From Eubacterium sp. (GTDB lineage Bacteria; Bacillota; Clostridia; Peptostreptococcales; Anaerovoracaceae): a DNA stretch of 64,000 bases. Where the stretch lies: NCBI GenBank assembly GCA_017533915.1, contig JAFWHX010000018.1:1-64000 (forward strand). The letters run 5' to 3'. Below the pieces are notes generated by a model. It was not told the origin of the DNA. It worked only from the letters and a program-made list of their open reading frames with translations, and did not search any database. The position numbers and the translations under genes are program-made. Positions 43,120 to 52,120 of the stretch are shown in pieces (positions within the stretch are counted from its first letter, which is position 1; each line of letters opens with the position of its first letter).

Positions 43120-44406
43120 ATGAAAACCACTAAATTATTTGAAAACAACACATATCTGACGTCATGCACGGCAGTAGTCCAGGATGTGTCAGACGAACAT
43201 CTGTCCGCAGATAATGGCGAACAGATGTGCCGCATCGTATTTGACAGGACAGTGTTCTTTCCAGAGGGCGGCGGCCAGAGCTGCGATGTCGGGACTGTCA
43301 AATTTACAGAACACGGTGAGCAGGTCTTTAATGTAAACGACGTTCAGGAAGAGCACGGGATCATATATCATACGATATCGGGAAGTGCTCCGTTCCCTGC
43401 TCCCGGTGACGAGATGATGCTCACCATAAACTGGGGCCATAGATTCGACAACATGCAGCGACACCTTGGCGAACATATCCTTTCCGGAGCTTTCTACAGG
43501 CTTTTCGGAGCTGTCAACAAAGGCTTCCACATGGGAGAAGATTACATGACTATCGATCTGGGCTTTGATCATGACATACAGGACCGGCTTGGGCTGCCGC
43601 ATGCAGATCTCGTTACATGGAAAATGGCAGAGGAAGCTGAAAATGAAGCTAACAGAGTGATATGGCTCGACGCGCCGGTAACACGCTCGCATTTCGACAG
43701 ACGCGAAGAGGCAGAGAAGATGCCGCTTCGCAAGAAGCTTGCCTTTGACGAAGACATATCCATCGTGACAGTCGGCGATCTGCCAGAGCCCTACGACTGT
43801 GTAGCATGCTGCGGCACTCATCCGTCGTCAGCCGGCCAGGTCGGCATCATCAAAATATATAAGATCGAGCCGAACAAAGGCATGTCGCGCATCTATCTGG
43901 AGTGCGGGCAGCGCGCGCTCAGACATTATCAGAAGCGCCTGAACGACATGTACGATATCGCATGCGACATGTCATGCGGCTTGGAAGACCTTAAAGAGAA
44001 ATATGAGATAGCTCAGCAGAAGACAAGAGTGCTCCATGACAGGCTGTCCGGCATGACCAGGCGCGTAGTCGCAGGCGAGGCAGGCTCCATCCTTGCGTCC
44101 GGCAAAAAGACCGAGATCAGATATTACGACGACCTCAGCACTGATGATATCCTCTCAATAATAAAGCAGATCGACAGACTGAAGAAATCTTCTGCCGGAT
44201 GTCCTTCTCTCGTCTTACTGATCAATACAAATGAAAACACGATCATCCTCGCGTCGCCTGACGAAAGCAGCGACTGCGGGAAGATCGTAAAAGAAAACGC
44301 CCCTGCCTTTTCAGGCAGAGGCGGCGGTAAGCCTCAGACGGCGCGCGCAATGTTCGGCACGCCTGACGATCTTAAAGGATTCATATCCAGGATCACATCT
44401 TTATAA
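43120..44406 (+). CDS. alaX: AlaX-type alanyl-tRNA editing protein (long form)
   Basis: The 428-residue protein lacks the synthetase catalytic core but has the AlaRS editing domain with zinc ligands in HLGEHILSGAFYR and CVACCGTHPSSAG, plus a C-terminal DHHA1 domain ending GRGGGKPQTARAMF. It removes Ser or Gly wrongly attached to tRNA-Ala. GGAGG lies five bases before the ATG at 43120. Its start lies 47 bases after a perfect DnaA box. Its 3' end overlaps the convergent gene by 14 bases. Confidence 0.93.
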   Translation: MKTTKLFENNTYLTSCTAVVQDVSDEHLSADNGEQMCRIVFDRTVFFPEGGGQSCDVGTVKFTEHGEQVFNVNDVQEEHGIIYHTISGSAPFPAPGDEMMLTINWGHRFDNMQRHLGEHILSGAFYRLFGAVNKGFHMGEDYMTIDLGFDHDIQDRLGLPHADLVTWKMAEEAENEANRVIWLDAPVTRSHFDRREEAEKMPLRKKLAFDEDISIVTVGDLPEPYDCVACCGTHPSSAGQVGIIKIYKIEPNKGMSRIYLECGQRALRHYQKRLNDMYDIACDMSCGLEDLKEKYEIAQQKTRVLHDRLSGMTRRVVAGEAGSILASGKKTEIRYYDDLSTDDILSIIKQIDRLKKSSAGCPSLVLLINTNENTIILASPDESSDCGKIVKENAPAFSGRGGGKPQTARAMFGTPDDLKGFISRITSL

Positions 44407-46399
44407 GGAGCACCAGCAGTATAATAAGCGCGATGCCTCCGAATACCACGATATTAAGCAGATTGCGCCCGCTGTGGTCTTCCCCGGTGAGCACCTTCTC
44501 TTTATCTGTTATTATCGACGGTACTACTTCGTTTTCCTGAGCGAATACGACGTCTGCTTTCTTCTGTGCAGGCAGTACCTCTTCTGTTTCATCTGAAGCA
44601 GCTTCTGCTGTCTGTTCGCCGGCGGCTTCTGCCTCAGCTTTTTCTTCAGCAGCCCCTGCTTCTTCCGCCTGTTCCTTCGACTCAACAGCCGCAAGTATCT
44701 CATCAGCTGTTTCAGTGCTCTTTTCCTGCGCTACCGCCTTCGGGAGCTCTATCGTTTCTTCGATCGAAGGAATATGTTCTTCTTCTGCTGTCTCCTGTGG
44801 CGCTGGCTCAGGCTCGATCTTTGGAGCCTCAAATGAGAATGCCGACCCCTGTGTACCAGCTGTACTGCCTACGCTGTATCCTGCCCACTGATCTGCTGAT
44901 GCTGCAGGTCCTTCAGGCTCCGCCGGCGCTTCTTCAACAGCCTCTGCCTCTTCAGCATGGATCTCTTCCGGTGCTTCCTCCTGGACCGGGATCTCAGCGG
45001 CTTCAGGCTCGGCCTCAGCCGGAGTTTCAACTGTTTCAGGCTGTACCGGAACCTCCGATGCTTCAGGCTCGATCTCAGCCGGAGCTTCAGCGACCGCCTC
45101 TTCTATGGCAGGCTCCTGTTCAGCAGCCATCTCTTCAGCAGGAATCTCTTCTGGTATCTCTTCTTCTGCCGGAGCCTCTGCGGCCTCTTCCTTTATTCCA
45201 TAAAGTCCGGAATATGCTTCAAGGCTCGATCCGCCTTTGAAGCCATACATATCTGCCAGTCTGACAGGTCCTTCTGCTTTAGCTTTTTCTTCTGCTTCAC
45301 GTCTCGCCTCCTCGGCGAGTCGCGCTTCTTCTTCAGCTTTACGTCTCTCTTCCTCGAGACGGGCTTCCTCGGCAAGTCTTGCTTCCTCAGCGAGGCGTGC
45401 CTCCTCTTCGGCTTTACGTCTCTCTTCCTCGAGACGGGCTTCTTCAGCCAGACGGGCCTCTTCTTCAGCTCTCAGCCTTTCTTCCTCTGCGCGTGCTTCT
45501 TCCTCTGCCAGTATCGCCTCTTCTTCGAGACGTGCTTCTTCAGCCTTCAGCCTTTCACGCTCAAGGCGTGCTTCCTCTTCAGCCCTGGCCTCTTCTTCTG
45601 CTCTGGCTTCCTCTTCAGCTTTTATCCTCGCCTGCTCAGCGATACGGGCTTCTTCCTCTGCACGTGCTTCTTCTTCAGCTGCTATTCTGGCCTCTTCCGC
45701 AGCGCGCGCTTCCTCTTCAGCCTTCTGTTTCTCTTCTTTAGCCTGACGAGCTTCTTCAATAACGCGCTGCTGGTCTTCCTCAGCCTCGCGCCTTCCCGCT
45801 TCAGCGGCGATCCTCGCCTCTTCTGCGATCCTCTGGCTCTCTTCAGCTATACGCCTGCTTTCTTCCGCTGCCTGCCTTGCCTGCTCAGCTATCCTCTGGC
45901 CTTCTTCAGCCGCGAGTCTTGCTTCTTCGGCGATACGCTTGTCTTCTTCTGCTTTCTGGCGGGCTTCCTCTTCAGCGAGGCGCTTTTCCTCATCCGCCTT
46001 CTTTCTTTCAGCTTCTGCCTGGATCCTCGCCTCTACGGCATTCCAGTACTCTCCATTATCAAAATCAACTTCCTCGATATCGGCCGAGAAAGCTTTTGTC
46101 AGCGGATTATCGAAGAGAATACCCGTCTGATCACCGAAGATCTCACCGATCTCTGTTCCTGACGCATCATAGAGATAGTCACGCATTCCCGAAATGAGCT
46201 TGCCGTTCTCGCCCTTCGGCCGGAACATGACGAGTACTGAAGAAAGCGGCTTGTCAGAACAGTTCTTCAGATACATGCGGGCGATGATGCGCCCGGTCTT
46301 GTTGTCTTTGATAAGTCCGCCAGCTTCGATCGTTACCGGCGCCTTCTCAAGATTATCTATGTCAGTCAGAGTATAAAGCTTTTCAAGTCTATCACTCAT
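44393..46399 (-). CDS. Tail-anchored protein with long charged helix
   Basis: A 668-residue protein in four parts. Residues 1-110 are a small beta-rich domain (LIKDNKTGRIIARMYLKNCSD). Residues about 120-385 are a nearly uninterrupted Glu/Arg/Ala/Lys helix made of repeats such as EEARLAEEARLEEERRKA, predicted to be a coiled coil or single alpha helix some 40 nm long. Residues 390-640 are Ala/Pro/Glu-rich and disordered. One C-terminal membrane helix (about 645-667) ends in LLIKM. It resembles no family I can name; a structural or scaffolding role at the membrane is inference. It overlaps alaX tail to tail. Confidence 0.8.
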   Translation of the reverse strand: MSDRLEKLYTLTDIDNLEKAPVTIEAGGLIKDNKTGRIIARMYLKNCSDKPLSSVLVMFRPKGENGKLISGMRDYLYDASGTEIGEIFGDQTGILFDNPLTKAFSADIEEVDFDNGEYWNAVEARIQAEAERKKADEEKRLAEEEARQKAEEDKRIAEEARLAAEEGQRIAEQARQAAEESRRIAEESQRIAEEARIAAEAGRREAEEDQQRVIEEARQAKEEKQKAEEEARAAEEARIAAEEEARAEEEARIAEQARIKAEEEARAEEEARAEEEARLERERLKAEEARLEEEAILAEEEARAEEERLRAEEEARLAEEARLEEERRKAEEEARLAEEARLAEEARLEEERRKAEEEARLAEEARREAEEKAKAEGPVRLADMYGFKGGSSLEAYSGLYGIKEEAAEAPAEEEIPEEIPAEEMAAEQEPAIEEAVAEAPAEIEPEASEVPVQPETVETPAEAEPEAAEIPVQEEAPEEIHAEEAEAVEEAPAEPEGPAASADQWAGYSVGSTAGTQGSAFSFEAPKIEPEPAPQETAEEEHIPSIEETIELPKAVAQEKSTETADEILAAVESKEQAEEAGAAEEKAEAEAAGEQTAEAASDETEEVLPAQKKADVVFAQENEVVPSIITDKEKVLTGEDHSGRNLLNIVVFGGIALIILLVLLIKM

Positions 46400-46477
46400 A
46401 ATTCACCTCCGCATTCAGGAGATACTTATTCACTATACTAGATTTTACCTTATATTCGGGTATTATTCAACAATAAA

Positions 46478-46496
46478 AACCGGGACGAGCCCGGTT
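46478..46496 (-). terminator. Intrinsic terminator after the RluB-like gene
   Basis: AACCGGG (46478-46484) pairs with CCCGGTT (46490-46496) and the minus strand continues TTTATTG. Confidence 0.75.
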
Positions 46497-46502
46497 CTGT
46501 TA

Positions 46503-47207
46503 TCACATCTTCATAAGCATCGCGACCTCGTTCGGGTTGAGCTTCCGGTACTGGCCGGGCTTAAGATGCCCGAGGCCGATTCCGCCGACTGACAGGCGGG
46601 TAAGCTCTTCCACATGCTTCCCGACCGCTTCGAACATGCGGCGGACCTGACGGTTCTTGCCTTCGTGGATCGTGACCTCAAGTATCGTAGAATGCTTTGT
46701 CCAGCTGACTACGTCGACCCTTGCGCGCGATGTCACGAACCCGCCGATGTCCACGCCGTGCCTGAGCTTCGACACGTCTTCCTTGCTGATCATTCCGGCG
46801 ATCCTGACCTGATACAGCTTCTCGATCTGATGCTTCGGATGCGTCAGGTGATACGAGAAATCGCCGTCATTCGTCACGAACAAAACCCCCGCGGTGTTGT
46901 AGTCGAGCCTTCCTACCGGGAACAGCCTCTCATCATTGTCCGCAAACAGATCGATCACGGTCATCCTGTCTCTGTCGTCAGTAACAGACGTCACACAGCC
47001 GACAGGCTTATTCAGGAGATAGTAAACTTTATTCATCAAAGGCCTCACGGCCTGTCCTTCATATACGACTTCATCGTGATCCTGCACGTCGTAGCCAGGG
47101 GTGGTCATGACCTCCCCGTTGACTTTGACCTTGCCGTCTTTTATCAGCTCGTCAGCCTTGCGCCTGCTGCAGATGCCGGCGTCCGCAAGATATTTATTTA
47201 TCCTCAT
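46503..47207 (-). CDS. rluB: rRNA pseudouridine synthase, RluB/RsuA family
   Basis: A 234-residue protein: N-terminal S4 RNA-binding domain (INKYLADAGICSRRKADELI) and catalytic motif GRLDYNTAGVL, with KNRQVRRM later. RluB modifies 23S rRNA near the peptidyl-transferase centre; RsuA modifies 16S. The 23S type is more likely by similarity. It overlaps the end of scfB by 14 bases. Confidence 0.92.
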   Translation of the reverse strand: MRINKYLADAGICSRRKADELIKDGKVKVNGEVMTTPGYDVQDHDEVVYEGQAVRPLMNKVYYLLNKPVGCVTSVTDDRDRMTVIDLFADNDERLFPVGRLDYNTAGVLFVTNDGDFSYHLTHPKHQIEKLYQVRIAGMISKEDVSKLRHGVDIGGFVTSRARVDVVSWTKHSTILEVTIHEGKNRQVRRMFEAVGKHVEELTRLSVGGIGLGHLKPGQYRKLNPNEVAMLMKM

Positions 47208-48672
47208 CTGATGCCTCCCCGGCGCCTGCCATCTCTGCCTCTGCGACTTTCATCATGAGCGCGCACTCGATGCGCTTACGGAACAGGTCGCAGCCATACT
47301 TATACACACCGGTCACTGACCCGGTCCCGTGATACGCGTTCGCCGCGCAGCCGCCGGAACAGTAAAGCCTGGCCCAGCATCCGCGGCATTCCTCGCGCGC
47401 GTAGACGTTGCACATCTTGAACTCTTCTTTAATGTCTTCACGGTCGATCCCGTTCCATATATCGCCCATCCTGAACTTCTGCTCACCGACGAACTGATGA
47501 CAAGGATACAGGTCGCCCCAGGGCGTCACCGCGAAATACTCAGTCCCGGAGCCGCACCCTGAGATGCGCTTGTAGATGCACGGTCCCTGTGTGAGATCGA
47601 TCATATAGTGATAGAAGGTTATCGGGTGTCCGGCCTTCTCGCGCTCGAGCATGCTCTTCGCCAGGATCTCATACTGCTCGTAGATCTTAGGCTTATCCTC
47701 TTCAGTCAGAGCATACGGCTCGTCAGGACTGCATACTACCGGCTCCATCGACAGCTGATCAAAGCCCAGATCGGCCATATGGAAAATATCGTTCGTAAAG
47801 TCCACGTTGTTGTGCGTGAACGTTCCGCGCATGTAATAGTTCTTTCCGCCGCGTGCTTTGACGAGTTTCTGGAACTTAGGCACTATCATGTCATAGCTCC
47901 CCTCGCCCGTTATCGTCTTGCGGAGAGCGTCATGGACTTCTTTACGGCCGTCCAGGCTCAGCACTACGTTATGGCACTCACGGTTCACAAAGTCGATCAC
48001 TTCGTCATTTATCCCGACGCCGTTAGTAGTAAGCGTGAACCGGAAATTCTTGTTGTGCGCTTTCTCGATCGATCTGGCATATTCGACTGTTCCCTTGACC
48101 ACGTCCCAGTTCATGAGAGGCTCTCCGCCGAAGAAGTCGACTTCAAGATTCACATGACTACCTGAATTCTCGATCAGAAAATCCATCGCGCGCTTTGCGG
48201 TGTCAAGCGACATCAGAGCGCGGTCGCCGTGGAATTTTCCCTGGCTTGCGAAACAGTACTCGCAATTCAGATTGCACGTATGCGCGACATGGAGGCACAA
48301 TGCTTTGATCTCTGTGTGCCTGTTCTTGAGATATGTCGCTTTCGGCTCGTAAATATCCGGCGAAAAGAGCTTCCCTGCCTCTATGAGCTCATCAATGTCA
48401 CGGAACGCAGCGTCAACTGATTCATCCGTCTCATCCGGATAATCAGCCAGTATCCTCGCCTTTATCCTTTCTTTTTCTCCGGCCGGGAACAGATCTGAGA
48501 CAGAGTGTCGTTCACTGCCCGCATTCCTTGATCTGCCCTGTTCCGGACTGGAACTCAATGCATCAGAAAAATAGCGGATGATGTCGTAGCAGACATCATC
48601 CACGTAATGCACCGAGCCGCTGTTAACGTCAAGAACGATATTATAACCGTTCAGCCTGTACTGATGTATCAT
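47194..48672 (-). CDS. scfB: SCIFF thioether maturase, radical SAM/SPASM protein
   Basis: A 492-residue enzyme: N-terminal peptide-binding part (YNIVLDVNSGSVHYVDD), radical-SAM motif CNLNCEYC (Cx3Cx2C) and a C-terminal Cys-rich SPASM region (CGSG, CHQF, CRGCWARLYCSGGC). It forms thioether bonds in the SCIFF peptide encoded 70 bases upstream. The system is almost universal in Clostridia and its biological role is not known. Confidence 0.96.
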   Translation of the reverse strand: MIHQYRLNGYNIVLDVNSGSVHYVDDVCYDIIRYFSDALSSSPEQGRSRNAGSERHSVSDLFPAGEKERIKARILADYPDETDESVDAAFRDIDELIEAGKLFSPDIYEPKATYLKNRHTEIKALCLHVAHTCNLNCEYCFASQGKFHGDRALMSLDTAKRAMDFLIENSGSHVNLEVDFFGGEPLMNWDVVKGTVEYARSIEKAHNKNFRFTLTTNGVGINDEVIDFVNRECHNVVLSLDGRKEVHDALRKTITGEGSYDMIVPKFQKLVKARGGKNYYMRGTFTHNNVDFTNDIFHMADLGFDQLSMEPVVCSPDEPYALTEEDKPKIYEQYEILAKSMLEREKAGHPITFYHYMIDLTQGPCIYKRISGCGSGTEYFAVTPWGDLYPCHQFVGEQKFRMGDIWNGIDREDIKEEFKMCNVYAREECRGCWARLYCSGGCAANAYHGTGSVTGVYKYGCDLFRKRIECALMMKVAEAEMAGAGEASDEDK

Positions 48673-48696
48673 CGTCCGATTCTTTCTAACACAAAC

Positions 48697-48716
48697 GAGG
48701 ATCCGTCAGGATCCCC
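48697..48716 (-). terminator. Short hairpin between scfA and scfB, possible leaky attenuator
   Basis: GAGGATCC (48697-48704) and GGATCCCC (48709-48716) pair around a 4-base loop; the minus strand continues CGTTTGTGTT. The T tract is poor, so partial termination would favour precursor over enzyme. Confidence 0.45.
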
Positions 48717-48742
48717 GTCTCGATCTGCTTATAATATACTGA

Positions 48743-48886
48743 TTACTGATCCTTTTCGCACTTCTGATTGGCAACGCCGCATGAAGTCTTGCATGCTGAC
48801 TGGCATGATGTCTGGCACTCGCCGCATCCGCCGTTGTTCATGCTTTCTTTAAGGTCTCTTGTTTCCAGTGTCTTGATTCTTTCCAT
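48743..48886 (-). CDS. scfA: SCIFF ribosomal peptide precursor
   Basis: The 47-residue peptide has six Cys in its last 29 residues (GGCGECQTSCQSACKTSCGV), the defining SCIFF pattern, after a leader MERIKTLETRDLKES. AAAGGCGG lies eight bases before the ATG; a longer frame upstream adds 20 residues not seen in the family. It is the substrate of the adjacent ScfB. Confidence 0.95.
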   Translation of the reverse strand: MERIKTLETRDLKESMNNGGCGECQTSCQSACKTSCGVANQKCEKDQ

Positions 48887-48917
48887 GATAATTTCCGCCT
48901 TTCTATCAACTAAAGCG

Positions 48918-48946
48918 ATTTTACGCCAAAAATAAACCTCTGTCAA
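48918..48946 (-). promoter_or_regulatory. Promoter of scfA
   Basis: Minus-strand TTGACA (48941-48946), 17 bases, TAAAAT (48918-48923). Confidence 0.8.
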
Positions 48947-49021
48947 GTTCTGCCGGAGCCGCGCACTGACGAGTTCTGCCGAAGCAGCGCCGCGGACATC
49001 CGGTTGTGCCTCTGCTGCAGA

Positions 49022-49537
49022 TCACTCCTGCTGTGTATCGGAACCTAATGCTTCTGCTATCGCTGTCACCGTCTGCTCGAGATCAAGCCCGTCCGTGTCG
49101 ACGATGAGCGCCGCCTCTTTTTCATACAACGGGATACGCTCATTATACAGATCTTCGATCGTCTGTCCCGGCGCAAGCGTGACACCGCGCGTTGCTATGT
49201 TGCTCAGGCGCTTCACGATCTCCCCGCACGGGACTTTGATGTAGACGATAGTGTCGCCTGCATTCCGGAATCTCTGCATGTTGTCATGTGAATATACCGC
49301 ACTTCCGCCGGTCGCGATGACGTAGTTGTCGCCCCCGAAGTTACTGATCACAGCGTCTTCCACATCGCGGAAATACGCGTTCCCGCGCTCGTCGATTATC
49401 TCCTGGAGCGCCTTGCCCTCGAACTTCTGGATCAGAAGGTCTGTATCGACAAAGCTCTTTCTGAGCGTTTTCGCAAGCAGGACTCCAGCCGTGCTTTTAC
49501 CGCATCCCGGCATCCCGATAAGGACCACGTTATTCAT
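49022..49537 (-). CDS. aroK: Shikimate kinase
   Basis: A 171-residue P-loop kinase: GMPGCGKST, DTDLLIQ (substrate and magnesium Asp), ERGNAYFRDVE and ATGGSAVY. It phosphorylates shikimate in chorismate synthesis. The gene overlaps scpB by eight bases and ends the mtnA-scpA-scpB-aroK operon; no other aro genes are near. Confidence 0.92.
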   Translation of the reverse strand: MNNVVLIGMPGCGKSTAGVLLAKTLRKSFVDTDLLIQKFEGKALQEIIDERGNAYFRDVEDAVISNFGGDNYVIATGGSAVYSHDNMQRFRNAGDTIVYIKVPCGEIVKRLSNIATRGVTLAPGQTIEDLYNERIPLYEKEAALIVDTDGLDLEQTVTAIAEALGSDTQQE

Positions 49538-50138
49538 CGTCCGCCTCTTTTTCTCCAGTCATATCTATAGTCATCTGACGTGGATCTGTGTCACTGTCGT
49601 CTTCTTCTACGTCCAGCACGCCTTCCAGATCCTCGATCTCCGGAAGCTCGTCCAGGGTCGCGAAGCCGAAGTTCTTAAGAAACGTATCAGTCGTCGCATA
49701 TAATATAGGACGGCCTACTGCGTCGGAGCGGCCTTTCTCACAGATAAGGCCTTTATTCTGAAGCCCTTCTATTACCCTGTCGCATTTGACTCCTCTGATC
49801 GAGTCTATCTCGCCTTTCGTTACCGGCTGACGGTATGCGATTATCGCAAGCACCTCAAGCGCAGCCTGTGAAAGCCTTCTCACTTTGACCGGCGTGCAGA
49901 GCCTCTTTACTATATCTTCGTTTTCGGGACGCGTTACGAACTGAAACGACTCATTCACCCTGCGGATCATGATCCCGCGTCCTTCCCTGTCATATTCATC
50001 GGCCAGTTCCTGAAAGAGCTCCATCGCGTCTTTTTTGCTGATGTCCACCACATCAGCCGCATCCTTGGCCGAAAGCGGCTGACCCCAGATATAGAGCATC
50101 GACTCGAACGCCGATTTTATCGATTTTCTATCAAGCAT
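49530..50138 (-). CDS. scpB: Segregation and condensation protein B
   Basis: A 202-residue protein of two winged-helix domains with the ScpB core EVLAIIAYRQPVTKGEIDSIRGV and GRPILYATTDTFLKNFGF. It binds ScpA in the SMC condensin complex. It overlaps scpA and aroK by eight bases each. Confidence 0.96.
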   Translation of the reverse strand: MLDRKSIKSAFESMLYIWGQPLSAKDAADVVDISKKDAMELFQELADEYDREGRGIMIRRVNESFQFVTRPENEDIVKRLCTPVKVRRLSQAALEVLAIIAYRQPVTKGEIDSIRGVKCDRVIEGLQNKGLICEKGRSDAVGRPILYATTDTFLKNFGFATLDELPEIEDLEGVLDVEEDDSDTDPRQMTIDMTGEKEADDE

Positions 50139-51036
50139 CTCCGCTCCTTTCCATCTCCTGGTCAGCTGTCTCTTCCGCTATCGCTTCATTGCTGGCAGCT
50201 TCTGCATTGTATGTGTGTATGTCTATTTCTCCAGGCCGTACTGTTATATGTCCGTATGTTTCCTTCTGCTCGGCATCCAGATAGCGGTCGCGCATCATCT
50301 GGAGGAGTGATGTGAAACTCACGATCGTGTTGTACCGCATCACGCCGGACAGTTCCTTCGGATCCCGGTCAGGATCTCTTCCGTCAGCACCGCCTCTGTA
50401 ATGGAAGCTGAGCGGAGGAATGAGGTCGCGGAAATCTTTTTCGGTCATGTCTCCTGAATCCAGAGCGCGTACAAAGGTATCTCTGATAAACACCATCCTG
50501 CTTTCCATCGTCTCACGCTCCCGCTCGATCCTGGTATAGCGGCGTCTTGTCTCTTCTATCCTCTGCTTCCTGATAAGGAACTGATTGAAGGCTCTGGCAA
50601 AATCAGCAAGTCCCAGACTCAGATATTCGTCAGGATTATCAAGATATTCTGAAATGTCCTCCTGCAGCTTCTCGAGCATGCTCTCTGTAGCCTCTGCCTG
50701 TTCACCGAGCATGATGCTTGCCATCTTGCACCGTTTATATGCGATGAGTCTTTCAACCAGCGCGTTTCTCGGGTCTTCTAGGACCACACCTGCAGCATCC
50801 GGCTCAGCATGCGGAAGCATCATCCTGGACTTTATGTTCAGCAGCTCCGCCGCAAGCACGAGAAATTCAGAAGATACACTTACGTTCATCTCCTTCATCG
50901 TGCTCAGATATTCCAGATACTCCCCTGTGATCTCCGAGATCCTGATGTCATAGATACTCATCTCTGAATTCTCGATCAGGTAGACGAGCAGGTCGAAAGG
51001 ACCCTCGAACTCACGGAGCTTTACTTTATAGCTCAT
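50131..51036 (-). CDS. scpA: Segregation and condensation protein A
   Basis: The 301-residue kleisin has the family start KLREFEGPFDLLVYLIENSEM and an N-terminal SMC-neck helix region, a charged middle and an extended acidic C-terminal tail (about 245-301) longer than usual. It bridges the SMC heads with ScpB. Its start overlaps the mtnA stop (ATGA). Confidence 0.96.
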   Translation of the reverse strand: MSYKVKLREFEGPFDLLVYLIENSEMSIYDIRISEITGEYLEYLSTMKEMNVSVSSEFLVLAAELLNIKSRMMLPHAEPDAAGVVLEDPRNALVERLIAYKRCKMASIMLGEQAEATESMLEKLQEDISEYLDNPDEYLSLGLADFARAFNQFLIRKQRIEETRRRYTRIERERETMESRMVFIRDTFVRALDSGDMTEKDFRDLIPPLSFHYRGGADGRDPDRDPKELSGVMRYNTIVSFTSLLQMMRDRYLDAEQKETYGHITVRPGEIDIHTYNAEAASNEAIAEETADQEMERSGDA

Positions 51037-52076
51037 AGTTCCTTTATAGCTTTAAGGTTCTCCGCGTACGGCGGCCTTACGATACCTTTTTCAGTCACGA
51101 TCGCAGTTATCAGCTCAGCCGGCGTTACGTCGAATGATGGATTGTAGGTTTTGATGCCTTCCGGCGCCATCGGCTTCTCGTACCACATCTTGTAAATCTC
51201 ATCGCCGTCTCTGAGCTCGATCTCGATATCATCTCCGGTCGGAGTATCCAGGTCGAGAGATGACGTAGGCACGAACATGTAGAATGGGATATTGTACTCC
51301 TTCGCGACTATCGCGAGCGCATTCGTCCCGATCTTATTGGCACCGTCGCCGTTTGCAGCCATGCGGTCGCATCCTACGACCACAGCGTCTACCCAGCCGT
51401 TCTTCATGACCTGATTCGCCATGCTGTCACAGATCAGCGTAACGTCGATCCCGGCTTTGCTCAGTTCAAAAGCTGTAAGACGCGATCCCTGAAGCACCGG
51501 CCTTGTCTCATCGGCGAACACCTTGAAGTTGTATCCCTTATCCTGCCCGAGATAAAGCGGCGCAAGGCTTGTTCCGTATTTTGCGGTAGCAAGCGTTCCG
51601 GCATTGCAGTGTGTCAGGATGCCCATACCTTTAGAAAGCAGGCTGAGTCCGTACTCTCCCATACTGCGGCAGGCGTCTTCATCCTCCTGCCTTATATCTC
51701 TGGCCTCCTGAAGCAGCATCTTCTTCGCGGCTGAAACAGAGCCGTCAAAACTTCTGAGCTTTTCTACGAGTCTGTCAAGCGCCCATCCAAGGTTGACCGC
51801 TGTCGGCCTGGCCTTTCTCAGATATTCAGCAGTCGACTCGACTTCCTCGATGAATTCCCCCATTTTCTCCGCTTCGCTGTCTCTTGTAGCTACATAGAGT
51901 CCGAAGGCTGCGGCGATACCGATCGCAGGGGCTCCTCTTACTCTAAGCTTCTTGATAGCAAAATACACATCTTCCTTCGTCTCGAGCGTGAGATATTTCT
52001 CTTCGCCCGGAAGACGTGTCTGGTCAAGTATCACCAGCTCATTGTTCTTGAATTCAACAGATGCAATATCGATCAA
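51033..52076 (-). CDS. mtnA: Methylthioribose-1-phosphate isomerase
   Basis: A 347-residue protein with RVRGAPAIGIAAAFG, the catalytic Cys in THCNAG and Asp in GCDRMAANGD. It converts methylthioribose-1-phosphate to the ribulose form in methionine salvage. The start is TTG at 52076 behind GGAAG. It heads an operon with the scp genes; the phosphorylase-family gene at 53845 could supply an upstream step, though the other mtn genes are absent here. Confidence 0.93.
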   Translation of the reverse strand: MIDIASVEFKNNELVILDQTRLPGEEKYLTLETKEDVYFAIKKLRVRGAPAIGIAAAFGLYVATRDSEAEKMGEFIEEVESTAEYLRKARPTAVNLGWALDRLVEKLRSFDGSVSAAKKMLLQEARDIRQEDEDACRSMGEYGLSLLSKGMGILTHCNAGTLATAKYGTSLAPLYLGQDKGYNFKVFADETRPVLQGSRLTAFELSKAGIDVTLICDSMANQVMKNGWVDAVVVGCDRMAANGDGANKIGTNALAIVAKEYNIPFYMFVPTSSLDLDTPTGDDIEIELRDGDEIYKMWYEKPMAPEGIKTYNPSFDVTPAELITAIVTEKGIVRPPYAENLKAIKEL

Positions 52077-52120
52077 TTCTTTTTCTTCCTTTCCGCATTT
52101 CCTTAGTCTGTAATCTATAT

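Noticed and set aside
44957-46162. 401-residue plus-strand gene
   Set aside because: It is the antisense of the repeated Glu/Ala/Arg codons of the tail-anchored protein, giving a Phe/Leu/Cys/Ser-rich product; composition explains the open frame.
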